Source of the DNA: Rotaria sordida
Taxonomy: Eukaryota; Rotifera; Eurotatoria; Philodinida; Philodinidae
Assembly (NCBI GenBank): GCA_905250125.1
Contig: CAJNOL010000820.1
Span: forward strand, 18,787-82,786
DNA: 64,000 nucleotides
Direction: 5' to 3'
Each line of letters starts with the position of its first letter. The first letter of the stretch is position 1. A model generated the notes under the pieces. The model was not told the DNA's origin. It saw only the letters and a list, made by a program, of their open reading frames with translations, and ran no database searches. The position numbers and the translations under genes are program-made. This document shows, piece by piece, positions 1 to 13,699 of the stretch.

Positions 1-140
1 TAATTAATTCATAATTAATATATTCAATAATTAATTCATAATTAATAAATTTAATAATTAATATATTCAATAATTAATTAATAAGTAATATATTCAATAA
101 TTAATTAATAAGTAATATATTCAATATTTAATAGTTAATA
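1..140. repeat. AT-rich short tandem repeat at window edge
   Basis: Degenerate tandem units of about 30 bp made only of A, T and rare C, built on attcaataattaatta. The array runs off the left edge, so its full length is unknown. No coding potential. Confidence 0.75.
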
Positions 141-249
141 TTGAAAAAAATTATTTTTTAATATTTTAAATACAAAATATAGTATTCAACATTTACTATT
201 TATTAGTTTATTTTTTTATATTTTATATTTTTAATGTTAATGTTGAGTA

Positions 250-1661
250 ATATTTAATATTTCGTTGTTAAGGGGACCTCCCCTCAGAAATGATTTGCCA
301 CTTAGAATGGTTCTTTGGGGCTGAAATTTTCAGGGATTACTTATCCTGGTGAGAAACGCTTCTAGTAAAAATTTCAGCCCTATAGATCGTATTAGACCGA
401 ATTTCCAGCTGACTCATAGGTCATTTTTGGCCTTTAGTAGAATCGGTATAACTTCGTCGTGACACGAAGTATAGAGCTCGAGGTGGTTTCAAATTAAAGC
501 TAATGTTAGTATGCAGCTTTTCATCAACCAGCATTTTTAAATTCCCTATTGTTCATTTTTTAAGAGTATTTTAGTAGATAGGTCTTAAAAGAAGAATAAA
601 AAACAGTGATCCGACGACAGTAAATTTCACTTTTCTCAGCCTAGGAATCGACTTTAAAAAAACTGGTTGATCAAAAGTTTACTCTTATTAAGACCTTTCA
701 AACAAAAAAAATATTGGTTATAGCTCCAGAAATGAGAGAGGAGTTCCAATTTTTCTGATTAGAAACTATGCTCTGAGAAAAACGCTAAAGAAGTTTTAGA
801 AGTGGATTTTTTCATTCAAATCCAGGACAAGTCATGTTACAATGGTATATTCCACTGGACTGTCTTAAAGGACATCATAGATGACGACAGCTAACGCTAT
901 CTGACATGCTGATTAGTATATAAAAATGTTTTGTTCAATGATAATGCCAGTGGGAACGTAATTTTTATGAAATTGACAACCTTGAAAAACCATGAAGCTT
1001 TCTGCAAATACATGGTAGTAGATTTAAAGTTTCATGTGAAAAGTCTTTGAAAATCTGATTATTTCCCAAAAAACTATATATATTATGAGAGAGGAAGCTT
1101 CGCTGCATCTTCCTGTAATAAAAACTCGATTTTCTGAGGGAGAAAGGCTCTTAAGCCATTATTGGGCAATGACCGGCCGTCATTGACATATCATTAAAAA
1201 AATAGAATTTATGTATTAGAGATATATGACAATACAAATAATTTTTTTCAATATTACGACGTTAAATAAATGAAATAATCTGATAGAAAAGTAATTATAC
1301 ATATGAACGGATCCACTAAAGAAAATTTCAGAGCGCGTGTACAACTATCAAAATTATTATAATTCTGATTTATTCATCTATTTGATATTTTTTAAATAAC
1401 TTATTTTAAAACCTCTAACCGTATGTGTTAAATTTAAAAGACTCAGAGTTTGTGAATTCCAGATTTCGGCTCCTCTTGGGGCTCGCACTGACAAGTTTTT
1501 TCTATATATTTTGTTTTATATGTAGACACTTTTATAAGTAGATGACAATTTTTTTGAGATATCGAAACTGTTAAACTTTTTCTCAACATGAAACGTAAGA
1601 TTTTAAAGAGGTATATCATACCTTGTATTTTAACATGCTCTTTCAAACAAAAACCAATTAA
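250..1661. other. Intergenic, no gene seen
   Basis: No long open frame, splice pattern or RNA gene is recognisable. The base composition is more balanced than in the preceding AT repeat, which could reflect old decayed transposon sequence, but I cannot assign a family. Confidence 0.4.
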
Positions 1662-2602
1662 ATAACGGGTGTGGCAAAAGTTTTGCATTACTTTTGTTTT
1701 TGATATAACTCTGCAACGCAATGTCGTACAGACTTGATTTTTTTTTTGTTAGAAAGAGCAAAGTGTCTAGTGCAAAAATATATAAAAGAATTTGATTTGT
1801 AATGCTTTTCAAAGGCCACAATAGTTTTAGAACACAATGCTCCGAAAAACTCTTCCGCAACTTTCGTCATATCTTTTTAATCTAAAAATATTTGTTTGAG
1901 CCTTTTTCATTAGCCACTTTCGAGCACCATATATATATACAGTTGTTCATTACAACGAAGGTTTTCATTTGGTATTAAAATAATTGGTTTAACATACAAG
2001 AGAATGAACAAAAGACACGTTGATAAAAACAAATTAATTGTTCGAATTTGGTTTTGCAGCGTGAAAATAAATTTTTTTCTTAATATCTCATAGAGAAGTT
2101 GCGTCCTATTTCAAATAATATCATTTGGTAGAGGACTCAATAAACTTTCTTTTATAAAATATATACCTCCTAGCAATCTCTCCTACGAAATAGAGTTTAT
2201 TTTTTCGATTGCTACCAACAATGATGAAAAATCGATGACACAGACGATATCATAAAAGCGTTCATTTCAACAGTTATAAAACATGTAGAAAATTTCTTTT
2301 TTTGTAATGCAATAGTGCTCTATCCTTATATTATAAAATCCGGATTAGACGAATAAAAAGATAACCTGTCTAATTATAGGAATTTTTTCTAAGTTCAAAA
2401 AAGGTGCGAAAGAGTTTTCCAACGCCTTCGGTTCTAAGATTGTTGTAGTTTTCGAAAAACATTTCCAATCAAACTCTTTTATATATTCTTGCACTAGACA
2501 CTTTGCTCTTTCTAACAAAAAAAAAATCAAGTCGTCACGACATTGCGTTGCAGAATTATATCAAAAACAAAATTAATGCAAAACTTTTGCCACATCCGTT
2601 AT
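1662..2602. repeat. Foldback element with ~210-bp terminal inverted repeats
   Basis: The left arm (about 1662-1880) begins ataacgggtgtggcaaaag. The right arm (about 2392-2602) is its reverse complement, ending cttttgccacatccgttat. The arms match over roughly 210 bp with scattered differences, including the internal block gttagaaagagcaaagtgtc. The ~510-bp centre has no open frame that looks like a transposase. Related ends occur near 8612-9583, 14346-14960 and 56725-57490, so this is one copy of a dispersed non-autonomous family. The superfamily is not assigned. Confidence 0.8.
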
Positions 2603-3075
2603 ATATATATGTAGTAGGAAGATTAACAGAGAATTATGAATTGCCAAATGAGTTAATTTGAGTACTTATTTGATGAATATCTCTCCAAAACTACCATAAC
2701 CTTTTCACTACACTTCTAATATATTCTGAAAATCTCAGACAATAAGAATATACTTGACATGATATTTGTTTTTAAAAAGAGACGGAGCTTGCGTACTCAT
2801 TCTGATTCATCAACAATATATAGAAGCATGAATGCGACATCTGATGCTACACAATTAAAAAAAAAGCAATCAGTACATTGCTATTGTGTCCTTGTTTTCT
2901 TTTGTAAAATTTGAATATCTTATCAGTAACAATTAATAAACTAATGTTTGATATTTTTTACACGTTTACTTTTAAAATCAATGTTAATATTAAGATAGAA
3001 CATGAGTTTTCTTTTTCTTAGAACATAATGATGACTATTAATATCCATTAATTATTTTTTTCCACAAATTACAAC

Positions 3076-3149
3076 GGTCCCTTAGCTCAGCCGGTTAGAG
3101 CGCCGTGCTAATAACGCGGAGGTCATGAGTTCGATCCTCATAGGGACCA
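3076..3149 (+). tRNA. tRNA-Ile (anticodon AAT)
   Basis: A 74-nt cloverleaf. The acceptor stem GGTCCCT (3076-3082) pairs with AGGGACC (3142-3148), followed by discriminator A. The D-arm contains the A-box-like TAGCTCAGCCGGTTAGAG. The anticodon stem is CCGTG/CGCGG with loop CTAATAA, giving anticodon AAT (read as IAU). The T-arm contains GTTCGATCC. There is no intron and no encoded CCA. The T-rich stretch just downstream (3152-3160) fits a Pol III terminator. Confidence 0.95.
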
Positions 3150-3467
3150 GACTTTTTTTTCTCTTTTCATCATTCTCTAGAGTAAAACAACTAAAAAAAG
3201 AAGAAAAAAAAAAGAAGTATCAGATAACAATATACAATAACGTAAGTCTTCGTTTGTTCGTCACTTTCTTCAATAACCTTCTATTTTATATTTTGATAAG
3301 ATACAATGAATAAGATAAAGAGCAAAGATTATTCATCTTCTGTATTTTATTGTAAAAAGAACAACGACAATAACAACAATGATAAGACAAAAAAAAAAAA
3401 AAAAAAAAGAAGAGTAAGAGAAAAATCATTTAACCTAGATCATAATCTTGAAACCAAATTCCAAATT

Positions 3468-4582
3468 TTATTTGTTCTTTTTACGTTCATTTTCATCATT
3501 TACTTTTATTGTTGGTTTCTTCGATAAATACGAGACACAAAAGAAATGAAGAAATAAACCAAAATAAATTGCATACATAACAAATGACCAGAATATATTA
3601 GCATAAGCAACAGCACATGATGCACCATTTTGTTTATAAACATATGCTTTATAATTAACAAAACATCCAACACCCATTTGTGATAATTGAAATACAGTAA
3701 CAGTTACTTGCATCCATTTGGGTATGCGATATTTCATAGCACGAAATGCATAATATGTATACATCATTGCTAAAAATAAAAAGAATACAAAAAAATACAA
3801 AAAAAGAAAATAATTTAATATTTACCATGAACACTATAATTCATAAATACAAACCATCGTCCACTAGCTGTCCAATCATGATAACTATTAGAGAATAATT
3901 TTAATATTTTATTTCAAAAAAAAAACAAAAAAAAGAAATATTCATTCTTACCTATACCATGCATAAATTAAAACAGTAGCATGATGAAACCAATGAAGAA
4001 AAATTAATTTTTGTTTTCGTAATACAATAAATAATGTATCAATAAGTTCAGGAACTTTTGATATACAAAATATTGTTATCCTATTAAAACAAAAAAAAAA
4101 ACAATAAATATTAAAATTTTGATTTTATTTGCATACCAAAATCCAGTTATGCCATAAATATTACTATTATTACAAATAGTATATTGTAAGCCTACTTTAT
4201 CTAATGCATAAATCATTTCAGGCACACAGCGTATCATACCAAATATACTAAATAAAGCCAATGAAAGATTCCATAAAATTAATGGTAATCGTAATTCATA
4301 ACGTTCACGTTTTTCCATTAATGATCGACCATAATAAATTAATCCAACATATATTATTGAATAAACAATACTTAACCACCACCATTTATTCATCCATGTA
4401 TAAATATTAAAAGCATAAGTTTTATCAAAAAATTTTTTTTCAAAATCAAAAACAAATGGATGATGTATACCAACAGGATCACGAACCCATGATGTTATAT
4501 GAAATTGATTTGGATTGAAATATTCACGTAGAATTGGATTTCGATAGAATGATCCAAACACTTCCATCAATGGAATATTCAA
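3468..4582 (-). CDS. Very-long-chain fatty acid elongase (ELOVL3/6-like)
   Basis: Probable ER 3-ketoacyl-CoA synthase, which condenses malonyl-CoA with long-chain acyl-CoA. Four exons: 4582-4137, 4080-3952, 3884-3826 and 3769-3468. All introns are GT..AG with matching phases, giving about 306-311 aa, a little longer than ELOVL6. Family motifs are present in order: KVPELIDT (KxxExxDT), the histidine box HWFHH, VHAMMYTYY, and TVFQLSQ (TxxQxxQ). There are several hydrophobic membrane segments and a Lys-rich C-terminal tail. The upstream edge at 4583 looks like a 3' splice site (T-rich tract then AG) and the frame opens with TTG, not ATG. The first in-frame ATG is at 4567, so the start is either that Met or lies in an unseen upstream exon. 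Closest in character to ELOVL6/3; substrate length cannot be told from sequence. Confidence 0.9.
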
Positions 4583-4732
4583 TCTAAATTACAAAAAGGA
4601 AAAAGAAAAAAAACAAGACTAACACTCCGTTGTTTTTTTGCTCTATATTCTATGTCATTTAAATTATGTGAAATAAATGTTGGATGCATATATATATATA
4701 TATATACTCTGCACCGTTTCTACGTTTAGCTT

Positions 4733-4750
4733 CTCGATGACGTCATCGAG
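4733..4750. promoter_or_regulatory. Perfect 18-bp palindrome with CRE core
   Basis: CTCGATGACGTCATCGAG is a perfect inverted repeat centred on TGACGTCA, the canonical CREB/ATF site. It lies about 150 bp upstream of the elongase's first recognised exon, next to a (TA)n run at 4688-4706. Its regulatory role is inferred from position and motif only. Confidence 0.45.
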
Positions 4751-5101
4751 CATCGTTCGAGATACTTCATAAACAGAAAAATGCAAGCGTTCGTTCGCGT
4801 AGGCCGATACGACGATGTGTGTAAAGAAATAAGAGACAGAAGAGAAAAAAAAAGGAAAGAAAAGAGAACGGAATGCTGGCGTTACAAATACATCATAAAG
4901 AATAAGACCATGGTTACTCTAACGAAAGACTAATAGAAACAAAAAAAAAACAACAACGACACCAACTGTAACTACCAATTTATTAATTTTACACATAGAA
5001 ACAATGGACGGATACTGAAAAAATTCAAAAATTTGAGATTATAAAAAAAAAAATAGTAATTTTTCAGGTAAAAAAAAAAGAAGAGAATTCGATTAAATTT
5101 A

Positions 5102-8100
5102 TCACTGAGATGCTAGTCTATGTCCATAGATTTCTATATATTGTTGAAGTTCTTGTTGAAGAAAAGCTGTACGTTGTTGTAAAAAAATAACTTGTTGTTT
5201 TAATGAATGTATTGTACTTTCTAAATCCATACGAACATCATTTGATAAAAGACCTTTAATATTATTTTCATATGTTAAACGATATTCAATCATTTCATGT
5301 TTATGTTGTTCTTTTAAATATGATAATTTACGTTCAAGTTGTTCTTTTTTTGATGCTAATATATTGAAATTTTTTTCTAAATTTTTCATACATATATCAA
5401 ATTGCTAAAAGAAAAGAAAATATTATCTATGAATTTTTATATTAAACATAAACGAATAAAATTCATTATATTAAATTTCAAGGCTATTTTCCCTTCTCCA
5501 TAAATGCATCAGAAGATAGTCGGATTAAACAATCTTTTATAAATGACATGATTTTTTTTTATTTGGCACTTCCTTGTTTGTCATTTCTGTCGTCATCCAC
5601 TTGAAAGATCTTTGCTTGAGTCAATAAATTATTTTATTGTTTGAGAGAACGTCACTTTTTACTCTCTCGATAAAAAAAGTGCTATGTCATACCTTGCAAC
5701 CTTACATATGCTTTTCAATAATAAAAAAAAAAAGAAAATTATTCATATAGAATGACACTTCACAGAGAATTTTGAGTTATTGAATGACGTATTTTTGATG
5801 TTGAATACTCTCCCGAAAGTGTAACAGTATGGAGCTGAAAATTTTATATGGTTTGAATGTATCTCGATTTTTGTGAGCGAACGGAATGACTTCAAGATAC
5901 AGTTTGAAGAAATCGATTTTGTTTTTTTTCGAATATATTTTATATCAATATCGAATAATTACTAATTGCTCAGGTATCAAAACAGCTGTTGCTATTATTA
6001 TCGTATCGTCATTATATACGCATGGCTTTTTACTTAAAAGAAAAAGTCATTTCATCGTTTGTTAAATTATGTTTCAACTGTGAATGAATGTTTGTGTTAA
6101 ATTATCCTCAAGAATAATATCCAATTAGTTATCTACAATGTTTCTTTGAACCTTGCACGAACAGTTCAAAAGAATATATCCTAATTAGGTCAAGTTTTTT
6201 TTTTCTTGAATTTTCTTAATGTCAAAATAATTGATCTAGACACAATTCTATTGGGAACTCAATAAGAATAGAGATGTTCCAGGATTGTCAGAAAGATCGA
6301 TGATGATTGAAAGATTCGAGAGGAGTCATTCATGAACAAGTGTCTTTTTTCTTTTTTATTCGAATTAAAATACTTGAACATACTGTTTTAATTTCATTTT
6401 TTTCACGTAGAGATTGTTCACTTAAAATTCTACATTGTTTTTCATATAATATTTTCACTTGATTTTCTTCATCTTTATATGCTTGAATAATTTTTTGTTG
6501 ATCATCGATAATTAATTGTTGATTAGTATGACGAATTTCAAATGCATCTATAAAATAAAAATATATCAAATAGAAAATAAAAAAAAAAAAAAGAAAATTT
6601 CTTTTAAAACAAACCTTCCATTGATTTTAATTGTTCATGTGTTTTAGAAATTAAAATTTCAATACGTTTTTCATATTCATCTGTTTTTTGTATATGATTT
6701 TTTTCGAATTTTTGAATAAATTGTTCATATTCATTGATAATCTATTTATGAATAAAAACAAAAGAAAAGGAATTTAATTATTCTTCTGATAACAAAATCA
6801 TGTTTGTTTTAGTTTTCTACAATGTGAGAATTAAAAAATTAATTATGTTCATTGTTTTATCTAAATAAAGAATTAGTTTCGAGAAATAAATGTGATATAT
6901 ATAATCAATTGAAATATTAACTATGTGAGATAGTATAGTGAATTATAATTTTAGACGATAATTGAAAATATTACCTGTTAGAATTTTTTTTTTTTTTCAT
7001 TAATGAAATACATCTAATGGCTGAATGATGTAGAATTTACTTGTAACTGATAGAATATTTAGAGAATAAGAAAAGCATCATTTTATCTTTTAAGATGATA
7101 TCACTTTAGATCGTTTTTAAACAAGCCGATGCATTGATCAATGGCTAAGATTTTCCTTTAAGTTCGAGAAATTTTCAAATGAAAAAAAGCGAGAGAGAAA
7201 ACAATGGTTGAGAACTTATTGCCACAAGACCAGAGGATAACATGTCCAACAATTGATTTGGGACGTTGGGGAATTTTTTTTAAAATCAAATATCTATTTT
7301 TTGTGCCGCGATGATGGCGACCAAGCCAATCGACTTATACTTCCATTTCGAACTTTGTAATCTTGATAAAACAAAAAAAGTGAATAATCGAAGTGTGTCT
7401 CACAAGAGAAAATTGCTTCCGGGAATCTCCTTTTCCGAGATTTCTTCAGAATGATTCGGCGAAAATTTTTGAAACTTTGATCTCGATGAGTAGAACAAAA
7501 GTTGTCATAGACTTAAAACTCCTAAAGGCATTCATTCCGGAGATTTTGGTAGATCAAAGACTAAAAGTGACCTCAAGTTTTCGGTAGAATATTTTCAAAA
7601 GGACAAAAAAAAAACGATACACTTCAATCTGATTGAAGTATCCATTAAAAAAAGTTTGAGCTCAATTGATCATAACGTTTAGGGGAAAAACACGAAGAAA
7701 ATTGAACTTTTTAGCATAACATAGAATTTTTAAGTTGTTTCACCTTCTTAAAATGTGCTTATTAGATAGAAGGCATCTACATCTATATATCGAACACAAA
7801 AAATAAAAACTGAAAATTTTAGATCGAGAAACGAAAGGATGGTTTCCTTAATGAATAAAAATTTTTTAGTATATATTTATTTTCTATCAGCCTAAAAGCA
7901 AAAAAAAAGAAGTAAGACTCAGCTTGACTAAAACAAGTTACTTTGACTAGGACAAAAAAAACGTTGGTTTCACACAAACTTCTATTCAGTATAGAATTTC
8001 ATCGTTTCTAAATTAGTTAAATTACTCTGTTTGATTTATCGATCTTTTTTGCAATGAGTAAAACTGTATTTGTTTCCCATTCATCTTATTAACAGGTTTG

Positions 8101-11100
8101 TTTTTTGGCAGTTGAATTCGTTCAATTAAGATTTGTAGACCATTGATTTCGAATTTTGAGAAATATAATTCAACAATTTCATTCAATATAAAACAAAACT
8201 TTTGTCTTTCATACACACCAATCATCTCATTTTACTGCAGAAGCTACTCAAAATTATATACTATGATGTTACATTTCTTATCTTCAAGGATGAAGAAAAA
8301 AGAAATACTTTTTTTTTTAACTTCTGTGAATCAATAAAAAAATCAAAGTATTTTATAATGTCAATGAAAAACTAAATAGTACAGTAAGTGGTTTCTATAT
8401 ATAAAATCCTATCGAAATTTTTACTTAGAATATCTCTTAATACAGTCTTGCATTTAGTAAAAATTTTCTATGAGAAATATCGTGTAATATTTTATTTCCT
8501 TCTTTTAGTATGAGTTGTAAAACTTTATGTTTGTTATCAGAGGTCGCGAAAGGAGGGGATGTACATCTCCAATAATTAAGAATTATTGTTTTGGCTAAGT
8601 TTTTGATATATATAACCCCCTGCTGCAAACGTCTTTAGATAAAATGTTTATTCATTTTTCAGCCGCTTAAACGTCATTAGTGAGAATCAAAAGTAGTTAG
8701 CTAAAATCAGATTTTTGTGCTCTTTTCGAATATCTGATCAGAATATTTCACTGACTCAATATTGATTAGGGATAAGCCAAATGTTTGACAGAGTCGAAAA
8801 TGATGTTTGTACAGAATTTTATTGGATGTATTTTTGTGTTTTGATCGATATCTACTCTACGCAAAACAAGAAAGATATTTTCATCAGACAAGTTTATAGA
8901 GCGAAATTTGCTCTACAAACTATGCTATTTAGTTTGGTTTTCCATCTGGAAACAAATACATGCAATCTGTTGTATTATAAATAGAATATCTTGGAAAATT
9001 GACTTTTTGGCAGAATTTTATTTTACGTACCAATCAGTTCTCAGAAAAACGTCTACAACCTTTTATTCATTTGAGTTGAAGCCTATTGTCATATATGGTT
9101 TTATAGAGAATTGAATACTCTACAAATTACCAATTTCGAACTGCTTCAAAATCCAACTTACATAAGTAATGAATAGCGGGAAAACATGTGTTTTCTTCGT
9201 CGAGATGTCATTCTTCGCCTCTTTCAAGTATTAACTTACAGCTAACCAATCTTAAGCCAAAGAAATATTCTGGACACATATCAGAGAAGAGCAGATAAGA
9301 CTGACTATAAGGAGCTACTTTTGGTTCGTATCAAATATTCTTAGCGGCTGAAAGATGAACAAACATTTACAGAATGACTTTTTGTACAGACATCATTTTT
9401 CATTCTGTCAAACATTTGGCCCATTTCTAATCAATGTTAAGTCAAAGAAATATTCTGATCAGATATTCGGAAAGAACACAAAAATCTGATTTTAGCTAAC
9501 TGCTTTTGATTCTCACTAATGACGTTTAGGCGACTGAAAAATGAATAAACATTTTGTCTAAAGACTTTTGCAACAGAGGTTATTTTTTTCATATAAACAA
9601 ACCTGTTGTTTTTCGACTTCTTGTGTACGTTTGATTTCAACAGATAATTGATTAAATTTTTGTAAATCATTCTTTATTTTTTCTTCTTTTTTTTCGATTA
9701 TTTGTTCATAATGATGTTTGATTTCTTCAATATCTTTATTAAAATTTTCACGTAATTTTTCTTGATCTCTAAATTAAATAAAAAAAAAAAAAAAAAGAGA
9801 AAGAATTTTTCGTTTGTAGATTTTTAAAGATGACAAACTGTTGATTAGTTTGATCATATTCATGTTTCAATTTATTGATTAATATTTGTTCATTTTCATA
9901 TATTTTATTATTCATTTCTTGAATCTAAAAAAAAAAAAAGATAATGTTTTTGAAGTAAAAATAAAATTTTACTTTATTATCTAAATCAATTTTAATTTGA
10001 TGTTTATGTTGTCGTAATTCATTTTCTTTTTGTTCATAATGTTGAATAGATAAAATATAATTATTATTTTGTTCTTGTAATTCTTGTTTTAATTTTAGAA
10101 ATTTTTTTTCATTATCATTTTCATATTGTTTTATATTATTATGATAAATTATTTGTTGTTCATTTAATTTTTGTTCGAATATTTTTTCCATATTTTGATA
10201 TTGTTCAGTTATTTTTAATAATTTTTTTTCTAAATCATCTATTGTTTTAGTTGATTTACTTTTTAATACATCATTTTCTTTACGTAAAAAATCAATATTT
10301 GTTTCACAACGAAGATGAACAGATTTTAATTCATTTTCATAACGTTGAATCTTATCAGTATGATCACGATCAATATGACGTTGCTTATTTGTTAATTCTT
10401 GAATCTTAAAAAATAATATTGATTTGATAGGGATATTCAAAGTGAATAGATATTTCTGTAAACGTAGTCTATTAAACTAAAGATAAAATTATCTTCTATG
10501 TCAATACAACCTACATGCTACCATATATTGAGAAAACAATAAAAAGTTTAGTATCATTCTCTGTTGTCGTAAGTCGATCGTTAGTTGTTGATTACGGTGT
10601 ACATTATCACATAACGTATTTAGTTACCATCAACATGCAATGGTAATTATAAAACGTTGAAAAGTTATTCTTAAATGTTTTGTTCGTCAAGGATGTTCGA
10701 TATATGAATAGTTGTCTTGTTCGATTCGATTAATTAAATTAGTAAAAAAACGACCATTCTTTCGTTTTTAAAAGTAATTATTTGCGCTAGATACATTCAA
10801 ATCATCTGAAATCTCTAGCTTTATATCATAAGGTTCGAGAGAGAGAGTTATTTTATCAACCAAGGATTAAAAATAGTTCATTTAGCAATCCGAAATTCTC
10901 TGTCGACCTTCATTCTGTATATTTAATTTCCTTTTTTGATTGAAAGAACATATCAAAATGCAGGGCATGTCGTCCGAGGCCTTTTATTTTATGTAGACAA
11001 AAAGGAGTGACAAGTTGAAGGTCTCGAAAAAAAAACAAATTCTCTAACAAATTTGGGATCTATTTATATAAGTGTTTGTTTATATAATAGTAATAATACT

Positions 11101-12811
11101 TCATTCTCATGCTCCTGTTGCATCCTGATATACTCTTTCAATCAAAAAAAAAAAAAGAAAAATTAAATCTATAGAATTTAAGGTCAACAAAGAATTTTCG
11201 GTTATATGATCAAAAAATCATTATCCACATTTTTAAGCTTCATTTAAAATTTTGTCTATTCTTCTACTATTCATATACATAGATTACAACTTTGATAAGA
11301 TAAGTTATCAAAATTGTGTTGATTACGTTAAATGAATAAGAATGGTATTACTTCGATGCTATCACCAGATTTAATATTTCCAGAAAATATTCACATGAAC
11401 AATAGACATATTTTTCTATGAGAAAAAAAAGCTAATCATATACAAGATCAAATCATTATGTTATTAAATAGCACACGGTCAATTTCTGCTACACAAAGCT
11501 TTAAGTTTTGTCGAACTTCGATAGCCGGTCTCTTTTTCTTTATTTTCAACTGAATATAAAAATCTTAGTCATACTTTCATTTTTGAGGTTAACATTCTAT
11601 AGATATTTTCTTACCTTTTCGTAAATAATATTTTGTGTATCATTCAATTCTCTTTATAGATAAATATACTCTGTTATTCAGTTGAGTATTAATATAATGC
11701 GTAGTTTTATTCTAATTTAATAGTCTATAGTTTATATTAATAATACAATTCGGATTTTTTCTTCTCTTATTGTTAATAGTCAGAATTCTACTTTATCGAA
11801 ATACCTGTAATTGTAATTGTTCATTAGTTTTAATTAATTGAATTTTATCATCTTCAAGTTTTTGTTTCAATTGTTGAAGATGTTCGAAATTTGAACGTAA
11901 ATCTATTATTCGTTTTTCCATTTCATCAATAGTTGATTCATTTGTTAATTGTTCATATTTATAATTATTTTCCGTTTTTTTTAAATGCTAAAACCAAAAA
12001 AAAGATTTCGTTTTTTGGTAATATTAATTCAAATAGATAATAATATTACTTGATTTGTTTCATCTAATAAATCTTGATAGACTTTTGAATGTTGTTGTTT
12101 AATTTCTTGTTTATCATTTTCATGAATAATTTTTATATCATGAATTTTTCTTTCTAAAGTCTTTTTAAATTCTTTTAAATGTTGTTGTAATGTTTTCTGT
12201 ATTATAATAAAAAAAAAAATAATAATAATAATACAAAATTTTAATTTTTAAAATAAAAATTTTACTTGTTCAATTTTATTTTGTTCTTTTTCATGTGTAA
12301 TTTCAATTTTTAAACGTTTATTTTCTTCATTTATTTGACCTAAATGAATTTCTGATTGTATTTTATTATCTTCTAATCCATGTAATTTTGTTTCATAATA
12401 AAATTTTAATTTATTTAATTCATTAGTTTTTATTTCATTCATTTGTTCAATTTTTCTATCATATTCTTTTTGATAAGTAATAAAACGATGTTCATTATCA
12501 TTTGAATTAATATATTGTGTTTGTTGTGTTGATATTAAATCATGAGATGATGAAGATCGATAAGGTTGTCGTTGTTGATTTGGTAACGATGTTGATGTTA
12601 TTGAATGAATAGTTTGAATTGAATTTATTCAGAAATATCATTCTCTTATATTACATTTTAAAGTAAAATTGACATTGATTGAACGGTTTTCGAATGATTT
12701 TATTGATTTAATACCATTAAAATTCTTAGTTTGTTGAAGATTTACTGTTGGCTGTTCATTATGAACAAATAAATTTTTTTCTTGTTGTTCACCGTTGAAT
12801 AATGAAGTCAT
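5102..12811 (-). CDS. Long coiled-coil protein, nine exons, 5' end uncertain
   Basis: Exons on the minus strand: 12811-12266, 12196-12050, 11987-11805, 10404-9973, 9924-9839, 9768-9603, 6741-6615, 6547-6384 and 5404-5102. All introns are GT..AG and phases match throughout. The product is about 700 aa, rich in Glu, Lys, Gln and Asn, and is heptad-like coiled coil nearly end to end. No catalytic motif or membrane segment is seen. The last exon has a Leu/Gln-rich helix (DLESTIHSLKQQVIFLQQR) that recalls centrosomal coiled-coil proteins such as CEP112/CCDC46. That is a memory-based guess, not a demonstrated match. Introns 3, 6 and 8 are long (1.4, 2.9 and 1.0 kb); intron 6 holds a foldback element. 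The frame from the ATG at 12811 is broken by TGA at 12631 and 12640, so the N-terminus may start elsewhere; M at 12442 is the next in-frame candidate. Confidence 0.7.
8612..9583. repeat. Foldback element in an intron
   Basis: The left arm (about 8612-8830) starts ataaccccctgctgcaaacg. The right arm (about 9365-9583) is the inverted copy, ending ttttgcaacagaggttat. The arms share blocks such as cattagtgagaatcaaaag and its complement. It lies wholly inside intron 6 (9602-6742) of the coiled-coil gene. The ends resemble the element at 1662-2602 (ATAAC, then TGCAAAAGT). An additional partial arm copy near 9335-9365 suggests rearrangement. Confidence 0.7.
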
Positions 12812-13699
12812 TTATATGAAAAAAATTCAATCGATGAAATAAGAAAAGAATCAAGCCTTGATGAATGGAAGCACATACAGCACGTAACCGCAAACACACA
12901 ATATAATTCTAAATTAAATAAACAATAATAATAAATATAAAATGGAATCATTTAATCATAGATGGCGTTCATTTATGTTTCAAAAGAAATTTATAAAAAT
13001 AAAATCATAGTTTTGATATTTATTTTCTACAATTTGAAATTTCTTTTATTTTGTTTTATGAAAACAAAACTTTCTACCTTTGGTTCTATAGAACTTAAAG
13101 TACTGACTATTCTTGAACTTATATTTTAAATACATGTGTGTGTGACAATGAACTCTGATCGTAAGCACCAGTTCGTCTATGTCCTGAAATTATGATTCAG
13201 ATATAATCCTTCACTTATTGAAAAAAATATTCAATAGAAATTTGCATTCAACAAATATTCATTTTCCATTTTTTTTTGTTGTTGTCTAATGCTAAAGACA
13301 ATCTGACAAGTCTATTTTAGTATTACTAAAATGCGTGACACATAATCTAGATTTAAGTGATTAGCATGTCTTGAGAGAGAAAATCTATGTCATAACACTA
13401 ACTTGATATAGTTCAGTGTTGCGAGCACGAACTTGTTATTTCATGGGAATTTTCAAATGAACAATTCGAAATCATTATGAAAAACGACCCATGTTGCAAA
13501 AAACAAAATAGACATTCTTAATGAGAAAACAATAACTCAATTATTTTAAAATGATTTATCACCTAGAGATAGCTGTGATATTGGACTATTGAATGAAGTA
13601 CTTAAGCCAATATGATCGAGATAAGGTAATTACAAGAGGAAGGTAATGTTTGACATGTGAAACGATGGAGGGCGGGACTAATTGTTGCATGCATGCAGT

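Noticed and set aside
1443..2530. Several 60-92-aa minus-strand ORFs
   Set aside because: They fall in and around the arms of the 1662-2602 foldback element and mirror each other across it.
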